Positions 34,381 through 43,573 of a DNA stretch of 64,000 bases are shown one piece after another (position 1 is the stretch's first letter; each line of letters opens with the position of its first letter). The notes under the pieces are model-generated. The model had not been told where the DNA came from. It saw only the letters and a list, made by a program, of their open reading frames with translations, and did not search any database. The position numbers were made by a program, and so were the translations under genes. The DNA is from Avibacterium volantium_A (GTDB taxonomy: Bacteria > Pseudomonadota > Gammaproteobacteria > Enterobacterales > Pasteurellaceae), in NCBI RefSeq assembly GCF_049366555.1, contig NZ_JBMMGT010000003.1, positions 1-64,000 on the forward strand, read 5' to 3'.

Positions 34381-35150
34381 TGAAGTTATGGCGACATAAA
34401 GCGACACAAAGCATACGCACTGGAGAGCCAAGATCTCGCTTTTTTATGCAGGTCAAGCCATTAATTGTGCTATTATGTCTAGGGTTAATGTTTTATGTTT
34501 ACTCAAATTGGCAAAATTGGCTCGAAAAACTAGATTATCGCCCTATTAGTGCCTTTAATCTCGTAGGAACACCAGCATTCACCACTGATGAAGATGTGCG
34601 TGATATGCTGATAAAAATGGGCGATCTTAAAGGTTTCTTTGGGCAAGATGTGAGTTTAGTTCGCGAGCAAATCCAAAAAATGCCTTGGGTGAAACAAGCC
34701 GTAGTGAGAAAAATTTGGCCTGATAGACTAAATATTTTAGTGAGTGAATATACCCCTGTCGCCGTTTGGAACGATAATGAATTTTTATCCAGCGATGGCG
34801 TGGTATTCAAATTGCCGATGGATAAATTACAGGATAAAAATTTACCGCACTTAGCAGGACCGGATTATCAGAGTTTAGTGGTGCTAGAGGCGTGGAAAAA
34901 GATTTATCAAGATCTAAAAACGAAAGGATTAACATTAAAATCCGTCGCCATTGATGATCGAGAGGCTTGGCAATTAGAACTTGATAATGGCGTATTATTA
35001 AAATTGGGACGGGGAGAGTGGAAAAGCAAACTCGATCGTTTTGCCACCATTTATCCGCAAATTGAAGTTCCTGAAAATAAAAAGTTATCCTATGTCGATC
35101 TCCGCTATAAAGTAGGGGCTGCCGTAGGAATGGTTGATATAAACGAATAA
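34380..35150 (+). CDS. ftsQ: Cell division protein FtsQ
   Basis: Bitopic division protein bridging FtsA/FtsZ to FtsBL. The 256 residues comprise a basic cytoplasmic tail, one membrane segment (about 25-45), a periplasmic POTRA domain starting at FNLVGTPAFTTDEDV, and a FtsQ beta domain ending with YVDLRYKVGAAVGM. It is translationally coupled to ddlB by a TAATG overlap. Confidence 0.95.
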   Translation: MKLWRHKATQSIRTGEPRSRFFMQVKPLIVLLCLGLMFYVYSNWQNWLEKLDYRPISAFNLVGTPAFTTDEDVRDMLIKMGDLKGFFGQDVSLVREQIQKMPWVKQAVVRKIWPDRLNILVSEYTPVAVWNDNEFLSSDGVVFKLPMDKLQDKNLPHLAGPDYQSLVVLEAWKKIYQDLKTKGLTLKSVAIDDREAWQLELDNGVLLKLGRGEWKSKLDRFATIYPQIEVPENKKLSYVDLRYKVGAAVGMVDINE

Positions 35151-35174
35151 TTTTACCTGATAAGAAGTTAGAAA

Positions 35175-36452
35175 ATGGCAAAGATTGTGGAATCAAAAAC
35201 GATTGTTGGATTGGAAGTTGGTACTTCTAAAGTCGTCGCTGTTGTGGGTGAAGTGTTGCCAGACGGCGTAGTGAATATCTTAGGCGTGGGAAGCTGCCCT
35301 TCCAAGGGCATTGATAAAGGTAGCATTACTGACCTAAACGCAGTGGTTACCTCAATTCAACGAGCAATCGAGGCGGCGGAATCTGTGGCAGATTGTCAAA
35401 TTATAAGCGTTACCTTGGCCATTACGGGTGATCACATTCAAAGCTTAAATGAAAGCGGTTTTGTGCCGATTGCTGAAGGCGAAGTTACGCAAGAGGAAAT
35501 TGATTCCGCAATGCATACAGCCAGTTCAGTGAGAATGGGCGAAGGGCTTTCTTTATTGCATATTATTCCGCAAGAATATGCCGTAGATAAACAGGTAAAT
35601 ATTAAAGATCCTCTAGGCTTACAGGGCGTTCGTTTAAAAGCGCAAGCGCATTTGATCGCCTGCCATCAGGATTGGCAAAACAACCTTAAAAAAGCGGTAG
35701 AACGCTGTAAATTAAAAGTAGATAAAATCGTTTATTCGGGCGTGGCATCAGGTTGCTCCGTGCTAACGGAAGATGAAAAAGATCTTGGCGTGTGCTTAAT
35801 TGATTTCGGTGCTGGCACAATGGACATTGTGGTTTACACCAACGGCGCATTGCGTTTTAGTAAAGTAATTCCTTATGCAGGAAATCGTGTTACCGATGAC
35901 ATCGCCTATGCCTGTGAAACCTCAAGAACAGAAGCTGAACGCATTAAAGTGAATTACAGCAGTGCGTGGAATCCGCCATCTTCACACCCAGAAAAACGAA
36001 TTGAAGTGGCAGGTATCGGTGGACGAGCACCGCGCGTGCTAACAAAAGAACAATTATCGGTTGCGACTTCTGCGCGTTATGAAGAATTATTAGGCTTAGT
36101 TCGCCAAGAATTAAACCAATTACAGTACGAACTTGAAAGCAAACAAATGAAGTTTGAATTAATCGCAGGTATTGTAATTACCGGTGGTGGCGCACAGATT
36201 GAAGACTTAAAACAATGTGCAACGAAAGTGTTTGGAATGCAAGTGCGTATCGGTAGCCCATTAAATATTACAGGCTTAACTGATTATGTAAATAAACCAC
36301 AATATTCTACTGTTGTGGGATTATTACAATATAATCATAATGATGAAGATGAAAGCCCAATTAACGAACAATATGGCTCAGAAGAGAGTTTTTTAGGGGC
36401 ATTTTGGTCAGGATTGAAAAAAGTTGTAAATAAAGTGCGGTCAGAATTTTGA
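35175..36452 (+). CDS. ftsA: Cell division protein FtsA
   Basis: Actin-like ATPase that tethers FtsZ to the membrane. The 425-residue protein has the phosphate loops VGLEVGTSKVVAVVGE and CLIDFGAGTMDIVVYTNG and the ITGGGAQIEDL adenosine motif. The C-terminal amphipathic helix GAFWSGLKKVVNKVRSEF is the membrane-targeting sequence. Its last codons are written by a USS (NKVRSEF). Confidence 0.97.
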   Translation: MAKIVESKTIVGLEVGTSKVVAVVGEVLPDGVVNILGVGSCPSKGIDKGSITDLNAVVTSIQRAIEAAESVADCQIISVTLAITGDHIQSLNESGFVPIAEGEVTQEEIDSAMHTASSVRMGEGLSLLHIIPQEYAVDKQVNIKDPLGLQGVRLKAQAHLIACHQDWQNNLKKAVERCKLKVDKIVYSGVASGCSVLTEDEKDLGVCLIDFGAGTMDIVVYTNGALRFSKVIPYAGNRVTDDIAYACETSRTEAERIKVNYSSAWNPPSSHPEKRIEVAGIGGRAPRVLTKEQLSVATSARYEELLGLVRQELNQLQYELESKQMKFELIAGIVITGGGAQIEDLKQCATKVFGMQVRIGSPLNITGLTDYVNKPQYSTVVGLLQYNHNDEDESPINEQYGSEESFLGAFWSGLKKVVNKVRSEF

Positions 36453-36501
36453 GAATTTTTATTTTTCATCTACAATAAGAGCAATTTAAGTTTTAATTTT
36501 G

Positions 36502-36520
36502 TGCCAGCAAAACTCTGGCA
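36502..36520 (+). other. Small hairpin in the ftsZ leader
   Basis: TGCCAG/CTGGCA (36502-36507 and 36515-36520) lies in the 84-bp ftsA-ftsZ gap, directly before the ribosome site of ftsZ. It could modulate ftsZ translation. A six-base stem is weak evidence. Confidence 0.3.
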
Positions 36521-36536
36521 TTAACGGAGAATAACT

Positions 36537-37844
36537 ATGTTTGAACCAGTGGATTATGATCTTGGTGATATGAACGGCGCACTGATTAAAGTCGTTGGTG
36601 TTGGTGGTGGTGGCGGTAACGCCGTAAACCATATGGTTGCTAATATGATTAAAAATGATATTGGCGGCACATTAGTGGGTGCTGATGAATTAGCTTTCCC
36701 AACAACAAATGACGAACACGATAGAATTATTTTCTATGCAGTGAATACAGATGCGCAAGCATTGCGTAAAAGCAACGTGCAACAAACGGTTCAAATCGGT
36801 GGTTCAACAACCAAAGGGCTTGGTGCTGGCGCGAACCCAAATGTAGGGCGTAAAGCCGCAGAAGATGATCAAGATGCTATTCGTGCAATGCTTGAAGGGG
36901 CTGATATGGTGTTTATCGCCGCAGGTATGGGTGGTGGTACAGGAACAGGTGCTGCCCCAATCGTTGCGCAAATTGCAAAAGAATTAGGTATTTTGACTGT
37001 TGCCGTAGTAACAAAGCCTTTCTCATTTGAAGGTAGAAAGCGTATGCAATTTGCTGAAATGGGAATTAAAGAGCTTTCTAAACACGTTGACTCTTTGATC
37101 ATCATTCCAAATGAGAAGTTATTAAAAGTATTAGGTAAAAACATCAGCTTAGTGAATGCTTTTGCTGCTGCAAATGATATTCTCCGTAATGCAGTAACAG
37201 GTATTTCCGATATGATTACTTCTCCAGGTCTAATCAACGTGGACTTTGCAGACGTTCGTACCGTAATGTCTGAAATGGGGCGTGCAATGATGGGATCGGG
37301 CGTTGTTCAAGGTGAAGCTGGTGATGGACGTGCAGAAAAAGCGGCACAAGAAGCGGTTGCTAGCCCATTATTGGAAGATGTGGATTTAGCTGGCGCAAGA
37401 GGGGTGCTTGTTAATGTTACCGCAGGTTTTGACCTAACCTTAGATGAATTTACTGTGGTGGGGGATACAATCAAAGCCTTTGCTTCAGAAGAAGCTACTG
37501 TTGTGGTGGGAACAACCTTAGTGCCTGATATGACAGACGAATTGCGCGTAACGATTGTAGCAACAGGTATTGGTGATATTGATGAGCCAGATATTCAAAT
37601 TGCACCGCGTACAGCACCATTAGGTCAGCCGATGCAAAAAGCAAATCCAGAACCATTTGGGCAACAGCCGGCAACAGGCTATCAGCCACACAATCCACAA
37701 CAAGGACAAATACCAAATCGCCCTGCGGATTTGACTAATCGAAATATTTTAGATACGCCAATTACTGATCGCTTAAATTCTCTTAAAAGAGAAGATGGTT
37801 TAGTGAATGCGAACAGTTTTATGCGTAAACCAGAAGATAAATAA
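36537..37844 (+). CDS. ftsZ: Cell division protein FtsZ
   Basis: Tubulin-like GTPase that forms the Z ring. The 435-residue protein has VGVGGGGGNAVNHM near 20, the tubulin signature MGGGTGTGAAP near 130 and the T7 loop NVDFADVRTVMSEMG. Compared with E. coli FtsZ, about 23 extra residues sit between helix H1 and strand S2 (about 35-62, containing LVGADELAFPTTNDEH). The C-terminal peptide is also unusual: ILDTP and SFMRKPEDK look like the two halves of the E. coli LDIPAFLRKQAD peptide, separated by about 20 residues with PITDRLNSLKRE. H. influenzae FtsZ, from memory, shares the first insertion and the PITDRL segment. Confidence 0.97.
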   Translation: MFEPVDYDLGDMNGALIKVVGVGGGGGNAVNHMVANMIKNDIGGTLVGADELAFPTTNDEHDRIIFYAVNTDAQALRKSNVQQTVQIGGSTTKGLGAGANPNVGRKAAEDDQDAIRAMLEGADMVFIAAGMGGGTGTGAAPIVAQIAKELGILTVAVVTKPFSFEGRKRMQFAEMGIKELSKHVDSLIIIPNEKLLKVLGKNISLVNAFAAANDILRNAVTGISDMITSPGLINVDFADVRTVMSEMGRAMMGSGVVQGEAGDGRAEKAAQEAVASPLLEDVDLAGARGVLVNVTAGFDLTLDEFTVVGDTIKAFASEEATVVVGTTLVPDMTDELRVTIVATGIGDIDEPDIQIAPRTAPLGQPMQKANPEPFGQQPATGYQPHNPQQGQIPNRPADLTNRNILDTPITDRLNSLKREDGLVNANSFMRKPEDK

Positions 37845-37886
37845 AGGAATAAATCTTATTGTTATTCAATGGATTTAGAAAACATT

Positions 37887-38804
37887 ATGATTAAACAAAG
37901 AACCTTAAAACAGAGTATTAAAGTAACAGGTGTAGGGCTACATAGTGGCAACAAAGTAACCCTAACCTTACGCCCAGCAATGGCAAATACTGGGGTGATT
38001 TATTGCCGTACGGATTTAAACCCACCAGTAACGTTCCCAGCCAACGCAAATACCGTGCGTGATACAATGCTTTGTACTTGTTTGATAAATGAAGAAGGCA
38101 TTCGTATTTCAACGGTAGAGCATTTGAATGCTGCCTTAGCAGGCTTAGGCATTGATAATGTGATTATTGAAGTGGACGCGCCAGAAATTCCAATTATGGA
38201 CGGTAGTGCAAGCCCATTCATTTATCTTTTATTAGATGCAGGCATTGAAGAACAAAATGCAGCAAAAAAATTTATTCGCGTGAAGAAGCCAATTCGTGTG
38301 GAAGACGGTGATAAATGGGCTGAATTTAAGCCTTACAATGGTTTCCGTTTAGATTTCACCATTGATTTCAATCATCCTGCCATTGGTAAAGATGTGCGTA
38401 ATTATGTAATGGATTTCTCTGCGCAAGCGTTCGTGCAACAAATTAGTCGCGCAAGAACCTTTGGTTTTATGAAAGACATTGAATATTTGCAATCACAAGG
38501 TTTAGCGTTAGGTGGCAGCCTAGATAACGCCATTGTGCTTGATGATTATCGCATCTTAAATGAAGATGGTCTTCGCTTTAAAGATGAACTAGTGCGCCAC
38601 AAAATGCTTGATGCTATTGGTGATTTATATATGTGTGGTTATAACATCATCGGTGATTTCAAAGCCTATAAATCAGGACACGGCTTAAATAATAAATTGT
38701 TAAGAGCCTTGCTTGAAGATCAAGAAGCGTGGGAGTTTGTTACCTTTGAAGATAAACAGCAAGTACCACAAGGTTATCTCGCGCCAAATCAAGTATTTAT
38801 CTAA
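37887..38804 (+). CDS. lpxC: UDP-3-O-acyl-GlcNAc deacetylase LpxC
   Basis: Zinc deacetylase for the committed step of lipid A synthesis. The zinc-ligand motif STVEHLNAALAGLGIDN and the catalytic VRHKMLDAIGDL motif are present. I chose MIKQRTLKQSIKV at 37887 (305 residues, the family length) over the in-frame ATG at 37869. It is the last gene of the dcw block, as in E. coli. A clear terminator follows. Confidence 0.97.
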   Translation: MIKQRTLKQSIKVTGVGLHSGNKVTLTLRPAMANTGVIYCRTDLNPPVTFPANANTVRDTMLCTCLINEEGIRISTVEHLNAALAGLGIDNVIIEVDAPEIPIMDGSASPFIYLLLDAGIEEQNAAKKFIRVKKPIRVEDGDKWAEFKPYNGFRLDFTIDFNHPAIGKDVRNYVMDFSAQAFVQQISRARTFGFMKDIEYLQSQGLALGGSLDNAIVLDDYRILNEDGLRFKDELVRHKMLDAIGDLYMCGYNIIGDFKAYKSGHGLNNKLLRALLEDQEAWEFVTFEDKQQVPQGYLAPNQVFI

Positions 38805-38815
38805 ATCGTAAAACG

Positions 38816-38850
38816 AATAAAGCCATATTAAAAAATATGGCTTTATTTTT
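38816..38850 (+). terminator. Intrinsic terminator at the end of the dcw cluster
   Basis: AATAAAGCCATATT/AATATGGCTTTATT (38816-38829 and 38834-38847, 14-bp stem, 4-base loop) followed by TTTTTC. It closes the dcw transcript. It also lies at the end of the convergent lysR-type gene. Confidence 0.85.
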
Positions 38851-38864
38851 CACCGCACTTTATT

Positions 38865-39785
38865 TTATTCACTTTTTTCCATTTCTATCCGTTTCACAAT
38901 ATCTTGCAAAATCGTTTTTAATCTTTCAAAAACAAATAATACTCGCTCACTCACCACGCTTTGATAAGGACGATATAAATAAAGCTGCCATTTTTGTTTT
39001 TGCACCTCTGGAAACAGTTCTACCAATTTCCCTTGATCGATATAAGGCTGGCATAAAATGTCGATCAACTGTGAGCAAGTTCGCCCCGCCAAGGCAGATT
39101 GCAATTCACTATACATATCGGAAGCCAAAAATTTCGGGTGAGTTGGAATAAAATGCTGTTGAGTATTAATTTGCCAGTGCCAAATGCGTTTTAGTTTCGG
39201 GTTAATCAAGCCACTAAGCGGATAGTTTAACGCCAGATCTTGCAGGCTCTCAGGCGTGCCTAAACGTTGCAATAATTTTGGTGCAGCAACAATTTTTTCT
39301 TGCAAGGTAAAGATATGATGGGCTATCCAATCTTGTTCAGGCTCAAGGCACACGCGCAGCCCAATATCAATTTGATCATCAATGGTTTTCAGCTTATCTA
39401 GAGAAACACGCCAATCAATGACCAAATTAGGATAGGGTTCAAGTGCGGTCAATAATTCATACAAAACCTGATCATTATAGGGCATTGGCGGCAGGGTAAT
39501 TCGCACAATGCCTTGCATTGCTTTATCATTAATTTTTTGCGAAGAAAAAAGCCGTTCGCTATCGACCAATAATTGTTGTGCTTGGGGCAGAAATTGTTCG
39601 CCAAATTCGGTGAGTTTAATGCTACGCGTATTACGTTGAAACAAGCGTTCACCCAGCAGATTTTCTAGCTCGGCAATCATTCGGGTGACCACTTGTGGCG
39701 ATACCGCAAGGCGTTGTGCAGCCTCGCGAAAATTTAAGGTTTCACTGGCAACACTAAAATAACGAAGTGCATCAAGTTTATTCAT
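38865..39785 (-). CDS. LysR-family transcriptional regulator
   Basis: A 306-residue LysR-type regulator: N-terminal winged helix-turn-helix (about 4-62, FREAAQRLAVSPQVVTRMIAELE) and a C-terminal effector-binding domain starting near residue 90. I chose MNKLDALRYF at 39785 because AAGGA precedes it at good spacing; the longer frame to 39833 has no site. It is divergent from hchA with a 141-bp gap, so hchA and perhaps the following oxidoreductase genes are its likely targets. The effector is unknown. Its protein ends with a charged tail RIEMEKSE. Confidence 0.9.
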   Translation of the reverse strand: MNKLDALRYFSVASETLNFREAAQRLAVSPQVVTRMIAELENLLGERLFQRNTRSIKLTEFGEQFLPQAQQLLVDSERLFSSQKINDKAMQGIVRITLPPMPYNDQVLYELLTALEPYPNLVIDWRVSLDKLKTIDDQIDIGLRVCLEPEQDWIAHHIFTLQEKIVAAPKLLQRLGTPESLQDLALNYPLSGLINPKLKRIWHWQINTQQHFIPTHPKFLASDMYSELQSALAGRTCSQLIDILCQPYIDQGKLVELFPEVQKQKWQLYLYRPYQSVVSERVLFVFERLKTILQDIVKRIEMEKSE

Positions 39786-39926
39786 ATTATTCCTTTTTTG
39801 CGAATAGTCTATTCCGATTTTATCCCTTTTCAATGTAATTATCTAGGGATAAAATGCACGCCAGAAAAAACGCTAAAACGGTTTTTCATAGTGAACTTTA
39901 TAAAATAAAAACTTTTGGAGAGTAAA

Positions 39927-40793
39927 ATGACAGATTTAAGTAAAAACCCCGTGGCGGATCGCGCTGAACACAATGCGTTCTTCCCATCAGAATATTCTTT
40001 AACCCAATATACCAGCAAAAAAACGGATTTTGACGGTTTCAAATTTGATAAACCTTATACTGGCGGTAAACACAAAGTATTAATGATCGGTACAGATGAG
40101 CGTTATATCGAAATGCAAAACGGTAAATTATTCTCAACGGGTAACCACCCCGTTGAAATGTTATTACCTATGTTGCATATGCACCACGCTGGTTTTGAAA
40201 TTGATGTGGCAACCTTATCAGGTAACCCTGTTAAATTAGAAATTTGGGCAATGCCAGAAGAAGATAAAGCAGTAATGGATTTATATAACCAATACTTGCC
40301 AAAATTAGTGAATCCGAAAAAATTAGAAGACATTTTACCTGAAGTGTTAGCGGAAGATTCACCTTATATCGCCGTATTTATCCCAGGCGGACACGGTGTA
40401 TTAGCTGGCGTACCACACAGTAAAGACGTGAAAAAAGTGTTAGATTGGGCATTAAATAAAGATAAACACGTGATCACTTTATGTCATGGTCCAGCTTCTT
40501 TATTAGCGGCTGGCGTAGGTGAAAAAGCGGAAGATTTCCCATTCAAAGGCTATGAGCTTTGCGTATTCCCAGATTCATTAGATGAAGGTGCAAACCAAGC
40601 AATCGGTTATATGCCAGGTAAATTACAATGGTTAGTGGGTGAAAATCTTGCTAAATTAGGCGTGAAAATTATGAACGAAGGCATCACAGGTCAAGTTCAC
40701 AAAGATCGCAAATTGCTTACTGGCGATAGCCCATTAGCATCAAATAACTTAGGGATTTTAGCTGCGGATGAATTATTGAAAGCAGTGAAATAA
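39927..40793 (+). CDS. hchA: Protein/glyoxal deglycase and holding chaperone HchA (Hsp31)
   Basis: DJ-1/PfpI-superfamily enzyme that converts methylglyoxal to lactate (glyoxalase III) and acts as a heat-shock chaperone in E. coli. The 288-residue protein has the nucleophile elbow TLCHGPASLL with Cys186-His187 and a glutamate at 77 (HPVEML), matching E. coli Cys185 and Glu77. GGAG lies six bases before the ATG at 39927; the TTG at 39915 is too close to it. It is divergent from the LysR gene and closed by a terminator. Confidence 0.94.
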   Translation: MTDLSKNPVADRAEHNAFFPSEYSLTQYTSKKTDFDGFKFDKPYTGGKHKVLMIGTDERYIEMQNGKLFSTGNHPVEMLLPMLHMHHAGFEIDVATLSGNPVKLEIWAMPEEDKAVMDLYNQYLPKLVNPKKLEDILPEVLAEDSPYIAVFIPGGHGVLAGVPHSKDVKKVLDWALNKDKHVITLCHGPASLLAAGVGEKAEDFPFKGYELCVFPDSLDEGANQAIGYMPGKLQWLVGENLAKLGVKIMNEGITGQVHKDRKLLTGDSPLASNNLGILAADELLKAVK

Positions 40794-40798
40794 CCCCA

Positions 40799-40841
40799 AG
40801 AGCGGTGTAAAATTGAGAAAATTTTCACCGCTCTTTTTTTA
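40799..40841 (+). terminator. Intrinsic terminator after hchA
   Basis: AGAGCGGTG/CACCGCTCT (40799-40807 and 40826-40834) followed by a run of T. The stem resembles a diverged USS pair. Confidence 0.85.
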
Positions 40842-40872
40842 TCTAATAAAATCAATGAAATAAGGAACAATA

Positions 40873-41622
40873 ATGAGCAATAATATTCAAGGCAAAGTGG
40901 TCTTAATCACAGGGGCGTCAAGTGGATTAGGTGAAGAAACTGCGCGCCATTTAGCCTCATTAGGAGCAAAAGTGGTGTTGGGCGCAAGACGCTTAGGGCG
41001 TTTGCAAGCCCTTGCTGAGCAAATTCAACAGCAAGGTGGCGAAGCTGTTGTGGTGCAAATGGACGTGTCAAAACGTGAAGATGTAGAAAAATTGGCACAA
41101 GCCGCGTTACAACAATTTGGTCGCATTGATGTGTTAATCAACAACGCAGGCATTATGCCGGGCGCGGTGATGAGTGCATTAAAAGTGGACGAATGGGATC
41201 GAATGATTGATGTGAATATCAAAGGCGTGCTATACGGCATTGCGGCGGTGTTGCCAACAATGCTTGCACAAAACTCAGGGCATATCATCAATCTTTCTTC
41301 TGTGGCTGGCTTAAAAGTGTCATCAGGCGGCGGCACGGTCTATAGTGCTACAAAATTCGCTGTGAAAGCCATTAGCGAAGGGTTGCGTGCTGAAATGGCA
41401 GGACATAATATCCGCGTAACCACCCTTTACCCAGGGGCGATTGAAAGCGAATTAAAATTCAGCAGCAGCGATCCAGAATCTCGCGAACGCGTGCAAAAAT
41501 TCTATGCTGCCCACGAAATTCCAGCGAGCTCCATTGCCCGTGCCATTGCTTATGCGGTGGAACAGCCAGACAACGTTGCCGTGAACGAAATCACCGTTCG
41601 CCCAACGGTGCAAGAGTTTTAA
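40873..41622 (+). CDS. Short-chain dehydrogenase/reductase
   Basis: A 249-residue classical SDR oxidoreductase. The cofactor loop TGASSGLG (14-21), the NNAG motif (LINNAGIMPG), the catalytic serine region INLSSVAGL and the YSATK catalytic pair are all visible. ARR after the second strand suggests NADP(H) preference. Substrate is unknown; similar proteins are annotated as serine/3-hydroxy acid or carbonyl reductases. It has its own ribosome site (AAGGA) and follows the hchA terminator. Confidence 0.88.
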   Translation: MSNNIQGKVVLITGASSGLGEETARHLASLGAKVVLGARRLGRLQALAEQIQQQGGEAVVVQMDVSKREDVEKLAQAALQQFGRIDVLINNAGIMPGAVMSALKVDEWDRMIDVNIKGVLYGIAAVLPTMLAQNSGHIINLSSVAGLKVSSGGGTVYSATKFAVKAISEGLRAEMAGHNIRVTTLYPGAIESELKFSSSDPESRERVQKFYAAHEIPASSIARAIAYAVEQPDNVAVNEITVRPTVQEF

Positions 41623-41644
41623 TTCACACTCATTTTTATCACAG

Positions 41645-41668
41645 AATGCCGTTTTTGAACGGCATTTT
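41645..41668 (+). terminator. Intrinsic terminator after the SDR gene
   Basis: AATGCCGT/ACGGCATT (41645-41652 and 41659-41666) followed by TTCATT. A short T-run makes it moderate in strength. Confidence 0.6.
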
Positions 41669-41682
41669 CATTGGAGAAGACA

Positions 41683-42312
41683 ATGAAAACAGCATTAATT
41701 GTGGGCGCGACTGGCGTGGTGGGTAAGGCCTTAGTGGAATTATTATGCGAAGATCCGCGCTATCAACAGATTATCCTTTGGGTTCGCCGAGCGGTAACCT
41801 TTTCTCACCCCAAAATTCTTGTTCAACAAATTGATTTTGATCAGCTTGAAAACATAACAATGCCTACTGTGGACGAAGTCTTTTGCGCCCTTGGCACTAC
41901 CTTGAAAAAAGCGGGTAGCAAAGCACAGTTTCTGAAAGTGGACGTGCAATATCCCATCGCCTTGGCAACCTTAGCCAAACAAGCGAATGTACCTTGTTTT
42001 GTTTTTGTATCAGCGATCGGCGCCAATGCTCAGTCAAACTTGTTTTATTACCAAGCCAAAGGAAAAGCGGAACAGGCGCTCACAGCATTACAACTAAATT
42101 GCTTGCAAATTGCACGGCCTTCATTAATTCTAGGCGAACGTGCTGATTTTCGCTTAGGAGAAAAGATCGCCGCGTGGCTGTTTAAGTTTTTACCAGCCAG
42201 TGTCCTTGCGGATTATCGCCCAATGACAGGGCAGCAAATTGCGGAAAAATTAATTGAACAAGCGCAAGATCATCAAGAAAAGGTAAAAATCTATTATCCA
42301 AGTAAAATGTAA
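41683..42312 (+). CDS. NAD(P)-binding Rossmann-fold protein (atypical SDR, YbjT/HTATIP2-like)
   Basis: A 209-residue protein starting with the dinucleotide-binding loop IVGATGVVGKALVELL, then FVFVSAIGANAQSNLFYYQAKGKAE with the YxxxK pair, and IARPSLILGER. This matches atypical SDRs of the NAD(P)H-binding/HTATIP2 group, often annotated as oxidoreductases or nucleoside-diphosphate-sugar epimerases. GGAG precedes the ATG at 41683. It is 10 bp upstream of the quinone-reductase gene and probably co-transcribed. Substrate unknown. Confidence 0.82.
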   Translation: MKTALIVGATGVVGKALVELLCEDPRYQQIILWVRRAVTFSHPKILVQQIDFDQLENITMPTVDEVFCALGTTLKKAGSKAQFLKVDVQYPIALATLAKQANVPCFVFVSAIGANAQSNLFYYQAKGKAEQALTALQLNCLQIARPSLILGERADFRLGEKIAAWLFKFLPASVLADYRPMTGQQIAEKLIEQAQDHQEKVKIYYPSKM

Positions 42313-42322
42313 GGAAAATAAA

Positions 42323-43330
42323 ATGCCACAAACAACACCACACACAATGCAACAAATTAATATGCGAGAAGCGGGCGCACCCGATGTGTTATTTATAGAA
42401 CAAGCCGCCATTCCCACACCGCAAGCAGGTGAGCTGCTGGTTAAAGTGGCTTACGCAGGGGTAAATCGCCCTGATATTATGCAGCGCCAAGGGCTGTATC
42501 CAATGCCTAAGGGCGTTACGCCAATTATGGGTTTGGAGCTTTCGGGCACAGTGGTTGCGGTTGGTGAAGGCGTGAGTGAATTTCAGCTAGGCGATAAAGT
42601 TTGCGCTTTAACGGACGGCGGTGCTTATGCCGAATATTGCCTTGTGCCAGCTAGCCAAGCCTTGCCAGTTCCTAAAAATTATTCGTTGCTAGAAGCTGCC
42701 GCACTGCCCGAAACGCTGTTTACCGTTTGGGTAAACTTATTTATGCAACAACAGGTTAAAGCAGGGGAGAGCCTATTGGTTCACGGCGGAACAAGTGGCA
42801 TTGGGCTAACAGCACTCGCGATTGCACAAAGTGTAGGCATTAAAACCTATGCCACCGTAGGTAATGCGGAAAAATGTGCTGTTGTTGAACAATATGGCGC
42901 GATTGCGATTGACTATAAAACGCAAGATTTCACTGAAGTTATTCAAAGTGCGGGCGGAATTGACGCGATTTTAGATGTGGTGGGGGCGAGCTATTTCCAA
43001 CGCAATTTAGCTTGCTTAAAGCAAAATGGCAGATTGTTTTTAATCGGCTTTATGGGCGGGACAGTGGCACAAGATGTGGATTTATTGCAAATCGCCTTAA
43101 AACGCGCTCATATCACGGGGTCAACAATGCGTAGTCGCACAAAAGCTGAAAAAGCGGAAATTGCCCAATCGCTAAAACAAAATGTATGGAATAAATTAGA
43201 AAACGAACAAATCGCCAAGCCAATTATTCATCAAGCCTTTGATTTTAAAAATGTGCAACAAGCACATCAAGAAATGGATAAAGGCATGCATATTGGCAAA
43301 GTGATGTTGAGGTTTGATAAAGAAGAATAG
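42323..43330 (+). CDS. NAD(P)H quinone oxidoreductase (PIG3-like, MDR family)
   Basis: A 335-residue medium-chain dehydrogenase without the zinc-binding cysteines of alcohol dehydrogenases. It has the quinone-reductase pattern GVNRPDIMQRQGLYP near 48, VCALTDGGAYAEYC, and the cofactor loop LVHGGTSGIGLTALAIA near 155. Such enzymes reduce quinones or enones with NADPH. It ends the group hchA, SDR, Rossmann protein and quinone reductase. Physiological substrate unknown. Confidence 0.88.
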   Translation: MPQTTPHTMQQINMREAGAPDVLFIEQAAIPTPQAGELLVKVAYAGVNRPDIMQRQGLYPMPKGVTPIMGLELSGTVVAVGEGVSEFQLGDKVCALTDGGAYAEYCLVPASQALPVPKNYSLLEAAALPETLFTVWVNLFMQQQVKAGESLLVHGGTSGIGLTALAIAQSVGIKTYATVGNAEKCAVVEQYGAIAIDYKTQDFTEVIQSAGGIDAILDVVGASYFQRNLACLKQNGRLFLIGFMGGTVAQDVDLLQIALKRAHITGSTMRSRTKAEKAEIAQSLKQNVWNKLENEQIAKPIIHQAFDFKNVQQAHQEMDKGMHIGKVMLRFDKEE

Positions 43331-43393
43331 GGAGATTTATTTTTTAGGCTTATTGGTTTTCTTTGCGATAAATGGGTAATTAGCCAAACAATA

Positions 43394-43450
43394 AAGTGCG
43401 GTGATTTTTTAAGGAATTTTAAAAACTCAAAAAATTTCCACCGCACTTTA
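43394..43450. terminator. USS dyad after the quinone reductase gene
   Basis: TAAAGTGCGGTGATTTTTT and AAAAAATTTCCACCGCACTTTA face each other across about 20 bases between the quinone reductase gene and pheA. The outer arms pair perfectly over the USS core, so it likely acts as a terminator. The rest of the 243-bp gap shows nothing else. Confidence 0.65.
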
Positions 43451-43573
43451 AAATGACTCTCAACCACATTCCCAGTTTAAATTAGTCGAAAGAAAAAGAA
43501 ACACGCACATTCATTTGATCTCACTAGCAATCTTGTTTATCCTAACCCAATTTCAAATAAATGAGATAATAAA

